From Jaapia argillacea MUCL 33604 (taxonomy: Eukaryota; Basidiomycota; Agaricomycetes; Jaapiales; Jaapiaceae), in contig KL197775.1 in assembly GCA_000697665.1 (NCBI GenBank), positions 41,486-105,485 on the forward strand: a DNA stretch of 64,000 bases, read 5' to 3'. Positions 30,551 to 41,361 of this stretch are shown here, piece by piece. Made by a program: the position numbers and the translations under genes. The notes under the pieces are model-generated. The model ran no database searches, was not told the DNA's origin, and saw only the letters and a program-made list of their open reading frames with translations. Every line of letters begins with the position of its first letter. Position 1 is the stretch's first letter.

Positions 30551-32503
30551 ATGGGGAAACTGCGTCGGACGCTCTTGGGATGTGTCATACTTTCGCTCGT
30601 CTTCGCTCGGCTCTCATCGAGCGAAGCTGTTGGAGGGGTGTCTCTCTCCCGCCGACAAATGAATCAGGCTCCCACTGCGGTACTTATTCCCGGTGCAGCG
30701 ACGACGTCGAGCTTTGATTATTGGTGGCCTTTCCCTCCAGGAGGGGTCTATGCAACCTCAACGGCGATGCCTTCTCGCCTTTCGACAAGCACAAGTATCA
30801 CAGCTACGGGCTCGGATGCTGGTACATTGGGAACCGATACATCATCTCGATCTTCAGCGAATACAAGCACCTCCAGTACGTCGCCGGACGTACCACCGAG
30901 TACGACCTCCACGGGTGGATTGTCTAGTTCATCTGTCATGACCCACATCACCGCACTTCCACCATCCAATACGCCTCCAGCACACCATCCTTCGAAGCCT
31001 ATCAACCCCCTCTACCTCATACCTGTCTTCGCATTTGTTGGAGTTTGTACCGGCTCTGCTTTAGCTTTGCTGTGCCTGAGGTGGTGTTGTGGTGCTGGTG
31101 GTTCTGGTCCCAATACACCTGAGCTAATTCCCGGGCCTATGTACGTGCCAGCGCAGGATCACGACAACGAGAAGGATGACGATGAGAATGAAAGGGATGT
31201 CGTCCTGGAAGAGAATGGTAAAGGGTCATGGTTATCTCGAGCTATCTCAAAAGTATCAGCCCGCTCTAAGCCACCTCAGACGCCGTTCTCTTGGCCTCCC
31301 ACATCCCCAGCTGGCAACGAACACGACATGACCACGGCCCAGGATGACAAATACGAGGGTGACACATCCGAACAGGCGCCTCTGCGGTCACCCGATCCCC
31401 GCGATATCTTCAGTCCTGAAACCCCATCAGTTCCCTACGACTCGATGAGACAAAAATCCATCAGAAGAGGGTTGTTGGAACGGATCAGGATGGGCAGCGT
31501 GAAGAAGAGTAGACAACGGACGCCTGAGATGGAGGAAGGGATGTTGTCTCCCTCGTACATGCTGATTGCCGAAGACGAGGAGGTGTGTGATCGACGCCAG
31601 CGCCAGGAGGGGAGGGAAGTAGAGAGTGGCATCAACGAGAATCCACCGCAGGAAGTCGGGTTGAAGACCGGTGCGTCCAATCAATGGCAGGGTGCAACGG
31701 AGCAGGAGGAGGCCAACACGATATGGGAAGCCGGGAGTGGCTTTCGGATCGTCGAAGAAGAGACAGAAGAAGATGAGTCGTGGTTGGGAAGCCTCATAGA
31801 TCATTTTCCGATTCCGACCCCATTGACGAAGACGTCGTCATCCACAACTTCCGATGGCAAAGAAGAGGACAAGTACTCCCCCATTCCTTCTAGGAAATTT
31901 CGAGTCACACGAGGTCTTAGCCAGCAGAGGCAGGTGCAACTGGAGACGAGCGCAAACCCGTCGCTAGCCCCGAAAACACCCATCAAAAGGAGTCTTCCAT
32001 ACCTCTCACGCGTAGACTCGTCAATCCTTCCCGCCAGCCCTTCGTTAATCACGTCACCACAACTGTCTTCGCAGTTATTGTTTGGATCGACCTCGCCCCT
32101 CACACGAAAGGCCAAAACCAAGCGGACCAACGGCCCTCTCCGAGCCTCCACGCAATCCCCCAAAACGAGTCTTCAAAACCCTCGTGGTCCTCCGATTCCT
32201 TTCCCTTCGATGTCAAATTCCTCCCCCAGCAGTAAACTCGTCACAAAAGCGCACACCATTGCCCAAGTAGAGGGGAAACATACGCCTTCCATCGTCGGTT
32301 CGCCAGGTACCACCAAGCCAGCTGATAGGTATAGAGCCCGTCATACAGCTCTCATGAAAGTGGAGGACATTGTGACAAGAAGTTGGAGTCAGAGAGAGCT
32401 GAAGGGGGAGGTTGGTGTGAGCAGCCCAACTATGTTTGGGGCGGAAGTAGAAGCCGCGATCGCAGGAGCAGGTATTGAGCAACGTTTGGACTCCGATATG
32501 TAG
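30551..32503 (+). CDS. Mucin-like single-pass membrane protein, 650 aa
   Basis: One long frame from an ATG at 30551. An N-terminal signal peptide (LRRTLLGCVILSLVFARLSS) is followed by a Ser/Thr-rich, probably O-glycosylated ectodomain (residues ~45-150, e.g. SSANTSTSSTSPDVPPST). One transmembrane helix follows (NPLYLIPVFAFVGVCTGSAL, about residues 152-175), with a CLRWCCG cysteine cluster just inside the membrane that could be palmitoylated. The remaining ~470 residues are a charged, disordered cytoplasmic tail with acidic runs and Ser/Pro clusters. The layout resembles fungal surface sensors (WSC/Mid2-like stress sensors), but no WSC domain is present, so I do not assign a function. No intron. 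Confidence 0.75.
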   Translation: MGKLRRTLLGCVILSLVFARLSSSEAVGGVSLSRRQMNQAPTAVLIPGAATTSSFDYWWPFPPGGVYATSTAMPSRLSTSTSITATGSDAGTLGTDTSSRSSANTSTSSTSPDVPPSTTSTGGLSSSSVMTHITALPPSNTPPAHHPSKPINPLYLIPVFAFVGVCTGSALALLCLRWCCGAGGSGPNTPELIPGPMYVPAQDHDNEKDDDENERDVVLEENGKGSWLSRAISKVSARSKPPQTPFSWPPTSPAGNEHDMTTAQDDKYEGDTSEQAPLRSPDPRDIFSPETPSVPYDSMRQKSIRRGLLERIRMGSVKKSRQRTPEMEEGMLSPSYMLIAEDEEVCDRRQRQEGREVESGINENPPQEVGLKTGASNQWQGATEQEEANTIWEAGSGFRIVEEETEEDESWLGSLIDHFPIPTPLTKTSSSTTSDGKEEDKYSPIPSRKFRVTRGLSQQRQVQLETSANPSLAPKTPIKRSLPYLSRVDSSILPASPSLITSPQLSSQLLFGSTSPLTRKAKTKRTNGPLRASTQSPKTSLQNPRGPPIPFPSMSNSSPSSKLVTKAHTIAQVEGKHTPSIVGSPGTTKPADRYRARHTALMKVEDIVTRSWSQRELKGEVGVSSPTMFGAEVEAAIAGAGIEQRLDSDM

Positions 32504-32732
32504 ATTTGATACCCATTTTCGACGGAACTGGCGGTAGTTGTTTTCTTGAAGTCGGGAACTCGCCGACGTCGAGCAGTGGGCTCGATGTTATAGGCGGACA
32601 GATGTACCTATCTCAGAGAAGAGGGAATGTAAGGGAACAGCGAGGAATATTGAGAGTTTGTCACGATAATTGGGGCAACCAGCTCCGTTGAACGTCACAT
32701 ATAAGACACGGCGAACGCTACCATTACGGTGG

Positions 32733-34463
32733 TTAGCCTTCCCGCGCATCGCCAAAGAGGGCTGTACGACGATCCCAGAAACCCCCTTCATCCACAAGCA
32801 CTTGGGGAGAACTCTCCGGAAGCTCAGTGCGAAGGACTTTATCAACGTGCTCTCCAACGCGTTTGATCGTCTGCTGACCCACCATACAATTCCGGAAATG
32901 AAGCTCCTTGATAGGAGAGCCAAGGGCTGCTCTTGCTACCAGATATCGAGAAAGCTGATCCATGAAAATTGAATCAAAACCACCGTCGATCATGACTTGG
33001 TCAAGGATGATCATCTCCAAACCAAGCAGACATATCTCCGATTTTCCCTTGGTCGTTGGATGGGACCTTCGTGGCAAAAGTGCCTCCACTAGGTGCCTCT
33101 CGGCCACAGAGCGGACGCGGACGGTTTGTAAGGACGGCATAAGGAGGAAGAACGCCATCCAATCCTGAGTCGTGAGCTTCCAACCAGCCCAATCCTGGGC
33201 AGATTGCGCAGGGGGAGCGAGCGATAATGATCGTAGCCCATGGAGGGGGAAGGATTCAAACGCGGCGTGAAGAAACTGAGAGAGAGATGCGACGGTGACG
33301 GAAATGGCGATTTTGGGAGGACTCCATTCTCCCCACGCGGCGTAGCGATCATCAATGTCTTCTGAGAGCCATAGCCGGAGTCGAACGAGTTGTTCTTCGG
33401 CCCATACCTGCATGCTATGGAATGGATCTACGCGCTCGGGATAACCGAGGCGATTGGCGATGACAGAAAACAGTGGATGCCAGTCGATGCTTGGGCCGGT
33501 GGGTGCAGCAGTGCAATCCAGCATGACGCGTGCTTCTGGGGGAAATCGGAGGACGTCGGTCAGCTGGATGCAGTGGGACAACGTATCCTCGATGTGCAAC
33601 GAGGCCAGGTGAGGCAGCTCTAATGCTTCAGAGTCATCGGCAACAGTGATAACGCCCTTCAAAACCAACCCCTCGAGCCGAGGAAATCTCTCCAACAGCG
33701 ACAACAATTGACGGATAGAGAGCGTCGATACTGATCGCTTGTAGAGGTCAACCTCAAGATGAGTAAGATTCGGGGTGAAGAGGGGGCTATCTCGGTGGAT
33801 ATCGTATCCTCTGACTCGGAGGCGTCGAAGATTCGGAACTTGGCCATTGAAGAGATTTGTCGGTAAATTCCACCTCGTAAAGCTCCCAAAATATGGGTGA
33901 ACGCAGAGGGAGAGCCAGTGGAGATTCGGAGCTGGAAGCCTCATTACACCGACAAGCTTCCTCATCGCTTCATATGGAGCCTCCAGATCTATACTCCGTA
34001 TCTTCTCGGATCGCTGCAACGCAAGCTGCACGGCCTCCAATCGTGTCCGGGCAGGTCGAGGAAATCGAGCAATAAGGCTCGCATTGATGTGGATGAGCGC
34101 GGTCTTCGAACGAGAGATCATCATCTGGGTTAATTCAGGACTCCGGAAGAGTAAGCGTGTCCAAACTTCGACGCAATCAAGGGATATCTCTCTCCAATAT
34201 CGACAAACATGGGAAATTGCAGTCCACCTCAGAAGTTTGGTCGAAATCCCAGGCTCGTGGTAAACGTGGACCACAGAGTGTACCAAAATCTTGCGTAACA
34301 GCTCATAGGGGAGGCGAGAAATTGGAGCCTGAGAGTTCTGTCGAGCCAACAGGGTGTCCAAAGTAGCTTGAGCTTGAGCTCCTACGGCGGTTCCCTTTGC
34401 ACGGGAGGAACGGAGGGACCTCCGGGCTCGCTTGATCTTATCGTCAAGTTGGTTTCTCGACAT
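32733..34463 (-). CDS. F-box domain protein, 576 aa
   Basis: Single exon with an ATG at 34463. A basic helical N-terminus (DKIKRARRSLRSSRAKG) precedes a clear F-box: ISRLPYELLRKILVHSVVHV, then WTAISHVCRYWREISLDCVE (residues ~50-105). The rest has leucine-rich-like segments (LHWLSLCVHPYFGSF, LRRLRVRGYDIHRD, LTHLEVDLYKRSVS, LEGLVLKGVI). This is the classic Agaricomycete F-box form (VCRYWRxI), shared with 51821-53470 but different from the split-exon F-box/LRR genes elsewhere in the window. Likely SCF substrate adaptor. Confidence 0.9.
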   Translation of the reverse strand: MSRNQLDDKIKRARRSLRSSRAKGTAVGAQAQATLDTLLARQNSQAPISRLPYELLRKILVHSVVHVYHEPGISTKLLRWTAISHVCRYWREISLDCVEVWTRLLFRSPELTQMMISRSKTALIHINASLIARFPRPARTRLEAVQLALQRSEKIRSIDLEAPYEAMRKLVGVMRLPAPNLHWLSLCVHPYFGSFTRWNLPTNLFNGQVPNLRRLRVRGYDIHRDSPLFTPNLTHLEVDLYKRSVSTLSIRQLLSLLERFPRLEGLVLKGVITVADDSEALELPHLASLHIEDTLSHCIQLTDVLRFPPEARVMLDCTAAPTGPSIDWHPLFSVIANRLGYPERVDPFHSMQVWAEEQLVRLRLWLSEDIDDRYAAWGEWSPPKIAISVTVASLSQFLHAAFESFPLHGLRSLSLAPPAQSAQDWAGWKLTTQDWMAFFLLMPSLQTVRVRSVAERHLVEALLPRRSHPTTKGKSEICLLGLEMIILDQVMIDGGFDSIFMDQLSRYLVARAALGSPIKELHFRNCMVGQQTIKRVGEHVDKVLRTELPESSPQVLVDEGGFWDRRTALFGDAREG

Positions 34464-35012
34464 GCCTCGCTACTGGCATCGGTGGTGGAAGCCTGCCCAA
34501 GTAAGACTGTAAGTGATGAATGTGAATAGTCAGACCGGTAGATGCAAAATCGAGCATCAGTGGGATACGCACACGACCACTTGATATCAGTTCTACAGTT
34601 GTGAAGCCACGTCGAGTCGTAGGCTGAGGTACAGGAGGAATGGACTTTCAAAGCAAAGCTGTGATTCAGAGATTCGCAAAGGATTCAAGTTGCCTCCGGT
34701 TGCAATTTGATTTGGCCTCCGAGTCCATGGCAACACTGACGCGGAATTGAACACAGCCAATGTTTTGAACGATCCACAGCCTGCCAGGAGTCTTCACAAG
34801 CTTCACAATTTAAATACCCTTGTCCACGTCGGCGAGGCCCACGGATCTGTCATTTCGTCTTCGGATTTTCATCCTTATCCACAACGGACCGACGGAATTC
34901 AACAAAGTCAGCTGGGCCGCCGCGCACAGATATTTCCGGACCTCATCGCTTATCTACTTTTGAAGGGATGCTAGTCTGGCGAGCTTGAAGGTTTCCCCTT
35001 TATATGACCATC
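34464..35012. promoter_or_regulatory. Divergent intergenic region
   Basis: Between the F-box start codon (minus) and the first Dabb gene (plus). No coding exon and no distinctive motif seen. Confidence 0.4.
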
Positions 35013-35595
35013 ATGCCGTCTGCTCCAGTCACCCATATCGCGTCAGTCAGATACAAGAATGTTGCCGATGCACCAGGTACGCCGAGCAACCTAACCCGTG
35101 GCACCGCTGTCTCTAACGGGCTGACACAAATTATCGTTGTTGTAGAGGCGGCGCGCCGATTCCAGGCACTCTTGACGGAGTGCAAGCTTCATGATGGGAA
35201 GCCTTACATCACGAGTTTGACTGCAGGGAGTAACGTCAGTCCTGAGGGCGCATCGAAAGGCATCCAAGTCAGTCAAAGAGTCCAGATTGATGTCCTTGCA
35301 ACTGATTCCAGTTATGCGGACGCCTGCATATGTTCATTCTTGTTTTCCCAGACGTAGAGGCAAGGGACTATTATCTCCATGTCGATCCTGTCCACCAAGA
35401 GTTCAAGGTAAGTTCGAGCCATCCTCCCATGAACTCGTGTCTGTTGAGCTTAACGTTGTCACAGAAGTTTATCCGTCCACTTATTGAAGAGTAAGTTTTC
35501 GCCATCTCGTTTCCATCCGTTACACGACTGATGTGAGATTTCCCAGCAAATTCATCTTCGATTTCGTCGACGGTTCATTCGACATTACCAGTTGA
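35013..35595 (+). CDS. Dabb (stress-responsive alpha/beta-barrel) protein, copy 1
   Basis: Exons 35013-35076, 35146-35267, 35312-35407, 35465-35490 and 35547-35595 (~118 aa). The intron positions match copies 2 and 3. Key segments are THIASVRYKNVADAP, YITSLTAGSNVSPEGASKG, FILVFPDVEARDYYLHVDPV and FIFDFVDGSF, the usual Dabb pattern: opening strand H-I-x-x-F/Y-K, then G-EG--KG, RDYYL-x-D-x-x-H, and a final VFDF-like strand. The ancestral exon-3 acceptor reads TG here (CTGCATATG) where the other copies have AG. The next AG upstream (35310-35311) is in frame and would add five residues. Dabb proteins form dimeric ferredoxin-like barrels; in fungi some are stress-induced or act in polyketide cyclisation. 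The role here is unknown. Confidence 0.75.
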
Positions 35596-35898
35596 GTCGC
35601 CGGAGTCGCTGGGCCGTTGGAGAAATCTCTATCTGCCACCTGTATCACCTGTACCTCACCGCTCCACTCCGGAGTGCGTTGACTCAGAACTCGATGTTCG
35701 CCCCATCATCACCCACGGACCGGCCGGGATTGAGTCCAAGTCAGATGAGGTGTACCTACCAGATGATATTTGATATCTTGCCCGGTGGCCGCGGAGATGT
35801 TTCTGGCACTCAAGACCCGCTTATGAAGATAGCTTCAGAGAGAGCAGAGATATCAGTCTTGGAGTCCGATATCAGATATCTTTGGCGTCCTATCCAAC

Positions 35899-36488
35899 AT
35901 GTCCTCCGGACCCGTCATCCACATCGTGTCGTTCAAATACAAGAACGTTGACGATGCACCAGGTACGTAGAGATTCATGCTTCTAATCGTAGTCATTATG
36001 TGGCTTCATTGGACCTAACGTACTGATGCACCTGGTCGTCGTGTTAGAGGCATCGCGTCGATTCAAGGCACTGATGACGGAGTGCAAGTTTCACGATGGG
36101 AAGCCCTATATCCTGAGTTTGGTTGCTGGGAGTAACAACAGTCCGGAGGAGGGGTCGAAAGGGCTTGAGGTATGTGATAGCACCGGACCATAGGTATTGG
36201 TTGCTACTGAACTTGAACGGCGTCAGCACACTTTTATCGTCACCTTCCCTAACTTGGAGACGAGGGATTACTATCTTGACGTTGATGTCACCCATCAGGA
36301 GTTTAAGGTCAGTGTTACGAGACAGGCTTCCACTGACCCCACTGATCATCACGACTCACAGAAATATATCGGCCCGCTCGTCGAAGAGTGAGTCTTGACC
36401 TTCATTTTACCCTTCCAAGTTCTAACTCCCGGTTTGCAGCAAATTCAAGTTCGATTTCATCGATGGTCAACTGGATATTGCTAAATAA
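35899..36488 (+). CDS. Dabb (stress-responsive alpha/beta-barrel) protein, copy 2, 113 aa
   Basis: Exons 35899-35962, 36048-36169, 36227-36307, 36362-36387 and 36440-36488, all in phase. Starts MSSGPVIHIVSFKYKNVDDA and carries YILSLVAGSNNSPEEGSKGL, FPNLETRDYYLDVDVTHQEF and FKFDFIDGQLDIAK. It is a complete single-domain Dabb protein with the five-exon structure shared by all copies in the cluster. The 303-nt spacer from copy 1 is occupied mainly by flanking sequence that looks related between copies. No signal peptide, so cytosolic. Confidence 0.85.
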
Positions 36489-37548
36489 ATGTTGTTTTGC
36501 TCGAGCTGTGAGGCTTGAGACGTCAATGAAGCTACTGGCAATCATATCTATTCGTCGTTGGCACATATGCCCCTCGAGCATGGATTCCGCAGATGTCTTT
36601 GTCGAGGATATAACCAGGGGTTTTCACGAATATGTTGATCCTCAATATTGGAAGAGTATTGTTTTGTCCGACGACGAGGACTTAGGACCGGATCCTCATC
36701 AAGTGGATGGGAAGGGCCGTGGAGGATCAGGCGCACTCGGCTCTCCCGTGTACCGCCAAAGGAAGCAGTACAAAAATTCCAATGTCCACCTTCACCTGTG
36801 ACTATCCGGGAGACACTGGCTAAATATCCCTCTAGTTCCCCAGAACGAATAATCCTCCCCTCATCCACTCCACAACCCCGAAAATGCAGCCTTTACATTG
36901 AGTGATCCATGGAAACGGATTCGAAACGAGGTGTGTCGATGGTGTTGTCCTGGAGGATGATCGTTTCTATGCGAGGCAAATAGACTCTCCGTTGTAGACT
37001 TTCCCCATGTGCCTCTCTGCTACCGTAGTACATGCACGCAGCGGATATGACAACAGCAATCGTGGGAAAGTGAACTGGGAGTTACGATGCTGCGAGTGCC
37101 AGAAGCTGTTGGGCCTTGGCAACCTTGGTTCATGACCACAAAAGTTTCTCCTGTTAAGTACGGGCTCAGTTGCGCAACTTAGGCCCCTCTCATATTTCTC
37201 GATAGTTCTCTATGTTTAACTTCCCTCATCGACACTTCAACCATGTAACGATCTGCGGGTTCGTCCCACGCTCGTGTGCGTTTCGCTGAGTAATTTGGTC
37301 GCTGTCATTCATCTTTTGCTGACTTTCACCCTCTTCTTTAGTGCTTCCATCTATCCATCTGCCCATCTATCCCGCTTACTTACCCCAAATCGATCGTCGG
37401 GTGACACAATTTTGTGGCGCTGGACGTTCTTTTCATACCGCGGTCTCGGTATATGCGGGTTTAAAAGTGCAGACTGTATAATGGGATATGCAACAGAACC
37501 AACCTCTCCACGACAGCTCCCCAGTACTTGACGAATTTTATCCCAACC
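36489..37548. other. Intergenic region with a possible relic ORF
   Basis: No assignable gene. An open frame at about 36580-36801 (VDPQYWKSIVLSDDEDLGPD) vaguely resembles parts of F-box proteins but has no supporting splice structure. The final part is the GST promoter and contains repeated CCATCTATC-like tracts near 37347. Confidence 0.35.
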
Positions 37549-38590
37549 ATGTCGCATGGAAAGCAATTCACCTTGTTCAGCCACAAGGTAGCTCCCCATC
37601 CATTGATCAACGTGTTTTGAGATGAACCTAAGCGCTGTCGTTCCATGTGATTAGGGTGGTCCCAACGGTTGGAAGATTGCCTTCCTCCTCGAGGAGCTTG
37701 GCTTGACCTACGAGACCATCTTCCTCGACTTCCAAAAGGGAGAGCAGAAGGGTCCGGAGCACACCAAGTACAATCCTAATGGCCGTATCCCCACTCTCGT
37801 CGATCACAAGTGAGTTATTCACCGCTCTGGATTGGTATTGTTCTGATATTGACCTCGGGCTTCACCTTGAAAGGAACGGCGATTTCGCAATTTGGGAATC
37901 CAATGCGATCTTGACTTACCTTGCTGAAACTTACGACAAGGAGGAGAAAGTATCATTCAGCACTGGACTTGAGAAAGTTTGCATTCAGATATCACTCTCG
38001 TGGTGGGGTGATCTGACGATGATTCCATTTTACCTACAGTATGAGCAACTCCAGTGGCTCTTCTTCCAGGCTTCCGGCCAAGGTCCCTATTTCGGACAGG
38101 TTTGTGTCTTGTTCCCCATTACATAAACGCCCTTTTCTAACGGATTTTGTGCAGGGCTTCTGGTTCAAGATGTATCACGCCGAGAAGTAAGTCTCCAGCG
38201 TAGTTCAGATTGAAAACGACAATCCTGACCTCGGATGTATTCTCTCCGTATAGAATCCCCTCCGCGATCGAGCGTTACCAAAACGAGGCGAAGCGAGTTA
38301 TTGGTGTCCTGGATGGTGTCTTGAGCAAGTCAGAATGGCTTGTTGGTAACAAGTACACCATCGCAGACTTGGTACGTCTCGCCCAACTCATTTCGGTCTC
38401 CATCTTCAAATTGACGACGGTTGATCGGCAGTCCTTTATCACCTGGCACTATGCCGCCGTGAACTCGTTACTCGACAATTATGACTGCTCAAAGGAGGCT
38501 CCCCATGTTGATGCTTGGTACAAGAAGATGCTGGCGAGACCGGCTATCGCCAAGGTGTTCGCTGCGAGGGCGGAGATTTCGAAGGCGTAA
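37549..38590 (+). CDS. Glutathione S-transferase, Ure2p-like, 221 aa
   Basis: Seven exons: 37549-37587, 37655-37809, 37874-37976, 38040-38099, 38155-38186, 38254-38371, 38432-38590, all phase-consistent. The N-terminal thioredoxin-like domain has FTLFSHKGGPNGWKIAFLLE, the cis-Pro strand NPNGRIPTLVDHK and the glutathione-binding WESNAILTYLAETYD. The C-terminal helical domain contains YEQLQWLFFQASGQGPYFGQ and the N-capping SEWLVGNKYTIADLSFITW. This is the pattern of fungal Ure2p-type GSTs, which conjugate or reduce glutathione adducts in detoxification. Cytosolic. It neighbours a phi-type GST and stress-type Dabb genes. Confidence 0.93.
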
Positions 38591-39265
38591 GGGGAAGGAA
38601 TCTGGATATGAATGTACATCAACTTGTATTATAGACATTGCCTTGCAATACTGCATTTCTTCCGCCGAGTAGGTGGAAGGGGGGAGCTGGCGCAAAAGGT
38701 CAACTCAGGCCGAATCAGCCAATGAACGAGTAAGTAATTGACTTACCTGTCTCCTAAAAGTTACCTGAATGCACCGTGATCAAATCCACTAGATCCAACC
38801 AAACAAGCAGTGTGAGTGAGGCTCGATTAGGCGAGGGTTGGAGCTATCGGCATCCGCTCCGACAGAGGAAACAACTACCCTCAGTCTCCACTCTATCCAC
38901 GCTCGTTCCAAATGATTGATGAACCATGGAGCCTGCCGTGTATCTTTGACAGGCATCGGGCATCCCGCTGTAAAACCAGAGAGCGATTAAAGTCAGGTGA
39001 GCTTGTCGTCAAGAGGATTACGACAACCTATACCACACTCAGATAACATACTCTCACCGTTTGTAAGCCATCGATGTTGTCCGAGCCTATTTTGACAAGA
39101 TATTCTTGCGAACGGTACGTTGAGAAGGGTAGAAGCCAGAACGAATGGATGTTTGAAGCGCTCGATATGACGATAATTCCTACACGAAGAGTTATATAGA
39201 TCGTGGTGGGCGGATGATAACCATCAACGAAACGACAACCACTTGTACTGAACTCACTCATCACT
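38591..39265. other. Intergenic region
   Basis: Spacer between the two GST genes (same strand). A TTATATAG stretch near 39189 could be the TATA element of the second GST. No gene seen. Confidence 0.4.
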
Positions 39266-40074
39266 ATGGGCCTCAAAATCATCGGCAGTCCCATTTCCAC
39301 CTGTACTCGTCGTGTAGCTGCTGTCTGCAAGGAGTTGGGTGTTCCATACGAGCTCGTCACCATCGACTTTGCCAACGGAGATCACAAATCCCCGGCGTTC
39401 TTGGAGAAGCAGCCTTTCGGACAGGCTCCTTATATCGTATGTGTCCACCGTGTCGAGAAGGTACCCTGGGATGGATAACTGACTGGTCGCCAGGATGACG
39501 ATGGGTTCATCCTCTATGAGAGCCGTGCGATTTGCAGATACCTCGTGCTTAAGCACGGTGGATCTTTGATCCCCAAGGGCGTCGAGGCTCAAGCCAAGTT
39601 CGAGCAAGCTTGCTCGATCGAGGGCACCAACTTTGATCCATCCGCTGCTGGGATTCCTTTCGAGTTGATGTTCAAAGCGTAAGTCATCCTTGACTTCCGT
39701 GGGCCCAATTGGTGCTGACCACCGATGATAATGCGATCAGGTACTCTGGAGGTGTCACTGATCCCGCCCGCGTCGAAGAATACGCCAAGAACTTGCATGC
39801 GAAGTTGGGCGCCTACGAGAAGATTCTGAGCAAGCAGAAGTTCCTCGCTGGAGACGTACGTACCTCTTTTTGACCGCTGTTCAGCGAACGCACCATGCTC
39901 ACTCGAGGATGACAGGAAATCACTCTTGCTGATTTGTTCCATTTACCTTATGGCACTCTCCTCGGTGCTTGTGGGTATAACTACCTTGAAGACCCAGCCA
40001 GACCGAACTTGGCCAGGTGGTGGAAGGATGTTTACTCGAGGCCTTCTTGGCAGGCGGTTAAGGATGGAGCATAA
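39266..40074 (+). CDS. Glutathione S-transferase, phi-like, 209 aa
   Basis: Four exons: 39266-39436, 39494-39678, 39741-39855, 39916-40074, in phase. The N-terminus IGSPISTCTRRVAAVCKELG is the phi-class active-site region, with Thr/Cys/Thr where plant enzymes have Ser. It is followed by KQPFGQAPYIDDDGFILYES and RAICRYLVLKHGGSL. The C-terminal domain has FLAGDEITLADLFHLPYGTL and RPNLARWWKDVYSRPSW. Likely activities are glutathione conjugation or peroxidase reactions on electrophiles. The class differs from the Ure2p-like gene 700 bp upstream, so the two are neighbours rather than a recent duplication. Confidence 0.93.
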
Positions 40075-40677
40075 GAGAGAGAAAGAGAGGCAGAAGGGGG
40101 AAAGATGTAAAGATTATCAATAGAAAGCGAACCCGCGAGTGCCTTTTAGCCAGACTCAGGGAAACAACCTATCTTAAAGCACGCAACCCCCGGTAAGAAT
40201 GATCCAGTCCTCGAGCACGCAACTTAGAAGGTGAATGGTGCAGGTGATGGATTAGAGTTAAGAATCGCAGAGCAACATCTCCGATTTGTTCGTCCATTTG
40301 GTACGGTGTCAAGGTACAGTAATCACGATTCAGAGGAGAGAGAGCGGTGGAGGCTAATAGATGGACATGAGCTACTAGTGAGAGTTGCGAGGTTGGAGAA
40401 CTCACTACTATTAATAATAGTAGGCCCCTCGTTCGCGGGTCTTTCAGTGCTCCGTAAATCGATGCACTGTCTGTCCAGGATGGACACGACAGGCTATGGT
40501 GATGACACTGACATCCATAAGTAGGTGGAGTAAGTCGCATACATAGTGGCACGAAGCAGAAACTGAGCCGACGCGAAGTGGTCCGTGCGCATGCAGCTTG
40601 CCGTCTCTTGCCGTCGTCGTGCCACCGTCCAGTGTCCACTTCAGTAACGCATTCGCTCCGACCTTTGGTTGGCTCTC
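40075..40677. other. Intergenic region with a small hairpin
   Basis: No gene seen. A perfect 7-bp inverted repeat (CTACTAT, 5-nt loop, ATAGTAG) lies at 40405-40423; significance unknown. Confidence 0.35.
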
Positions 40678-41361
40678 ATGGATAGCGCAGAATTCCACGC
40701 AGCTGTGGGTTACCGCTCCTTCTGTATCTTATGCTTGACTTCAATATTAATTTGAACAAAACCCCAGGTCTATCATGTCGTTCGACAGATTCCTCCACAA
40801 CGAGTGACCAGCTATGGTAAGCCATTTTTCCCCCTTTCAAGACGCCACTGCTTTGTCTTATCGGTTGGGTTTGTCAAGATCTGAGATAACTGTAGACTGA
40901 TAGGATGCCATCATCTTCACGGTCTCCAGTTTTCTCGGGTCATTGACATGCTTCTCGTTTATTTAGGACATATCGCTAAGCTCATAGGAATGCCAAGGTA
41001 CTCAAGACACGTAGGTCAAGGTCAGTGATACACCGCTCCAACTCCTTGTTGATATCTTCATCATTCCGGGTACATTGGACCAGCCCTGAAATTCCTTTCA
41101 CCAAACACCAACCCACCCGTCCCCTGGCACCGCGTCATCTCATCATCGGGAACCATCTCATCTCGTGGGCCTGGTACTGATGGTGCAGAGAGACAACGAC
41201 AGGTGTTGGAGGCAGAAGGTGTGGAAGTGCGAGAGAGCCGTGGTGGGGAGTTGAAAGTTGATCTTGGGACGTTTGGATGGTTCCCCGAGCCCGGCAGCAT
41301 CGATCTGGGGGAGTATGGGGAAGCCAGGGATGAGGAAGAAGCAGGGAGTGGTGAGGGGTGA
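40678..41361 (+). CDS. Alkyltransferase-like (ATL) DNA-repair protein, 135 aa
   Basis: Four short exons: 40678-40704, 40768-40816, 40967-41020, 41084-41361, in phase at each junction. The product starts MDSAEFHAAVYHVVRQIPPQ, then RVTSYGHIAKLIGMPRYSRH, VGQALKFLSP and VPWHRVISSSGTISSRGPGT, and ends with LGTFGWFPE plus an acidic tail. This is the DNA-binding domain of O6-methylguanine-DNA methyltransferase: the helix-turn-helix, the Arg finger (SRHVGQ) and the active-site strand. The acceptor Cys of PCHR is Trp (PWHR), which is the hallmark of ATL proteins such as fission yeast Atl1. ATL proteins bind O6-alkylguanine and hand the lesion to nucleotide excision repair. Nuclear. It lies in a stress/detoxification neighbourhood. 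Confidence 0.9.

Noticed and set aside
35013-35595. Dabb copy 1 as a pseudogene
   Set aside because: The ancestral acceptor is lost, but an in-frame alternative AG keeps the whole domain readable, so it is listed as a gene with reduced confidence.
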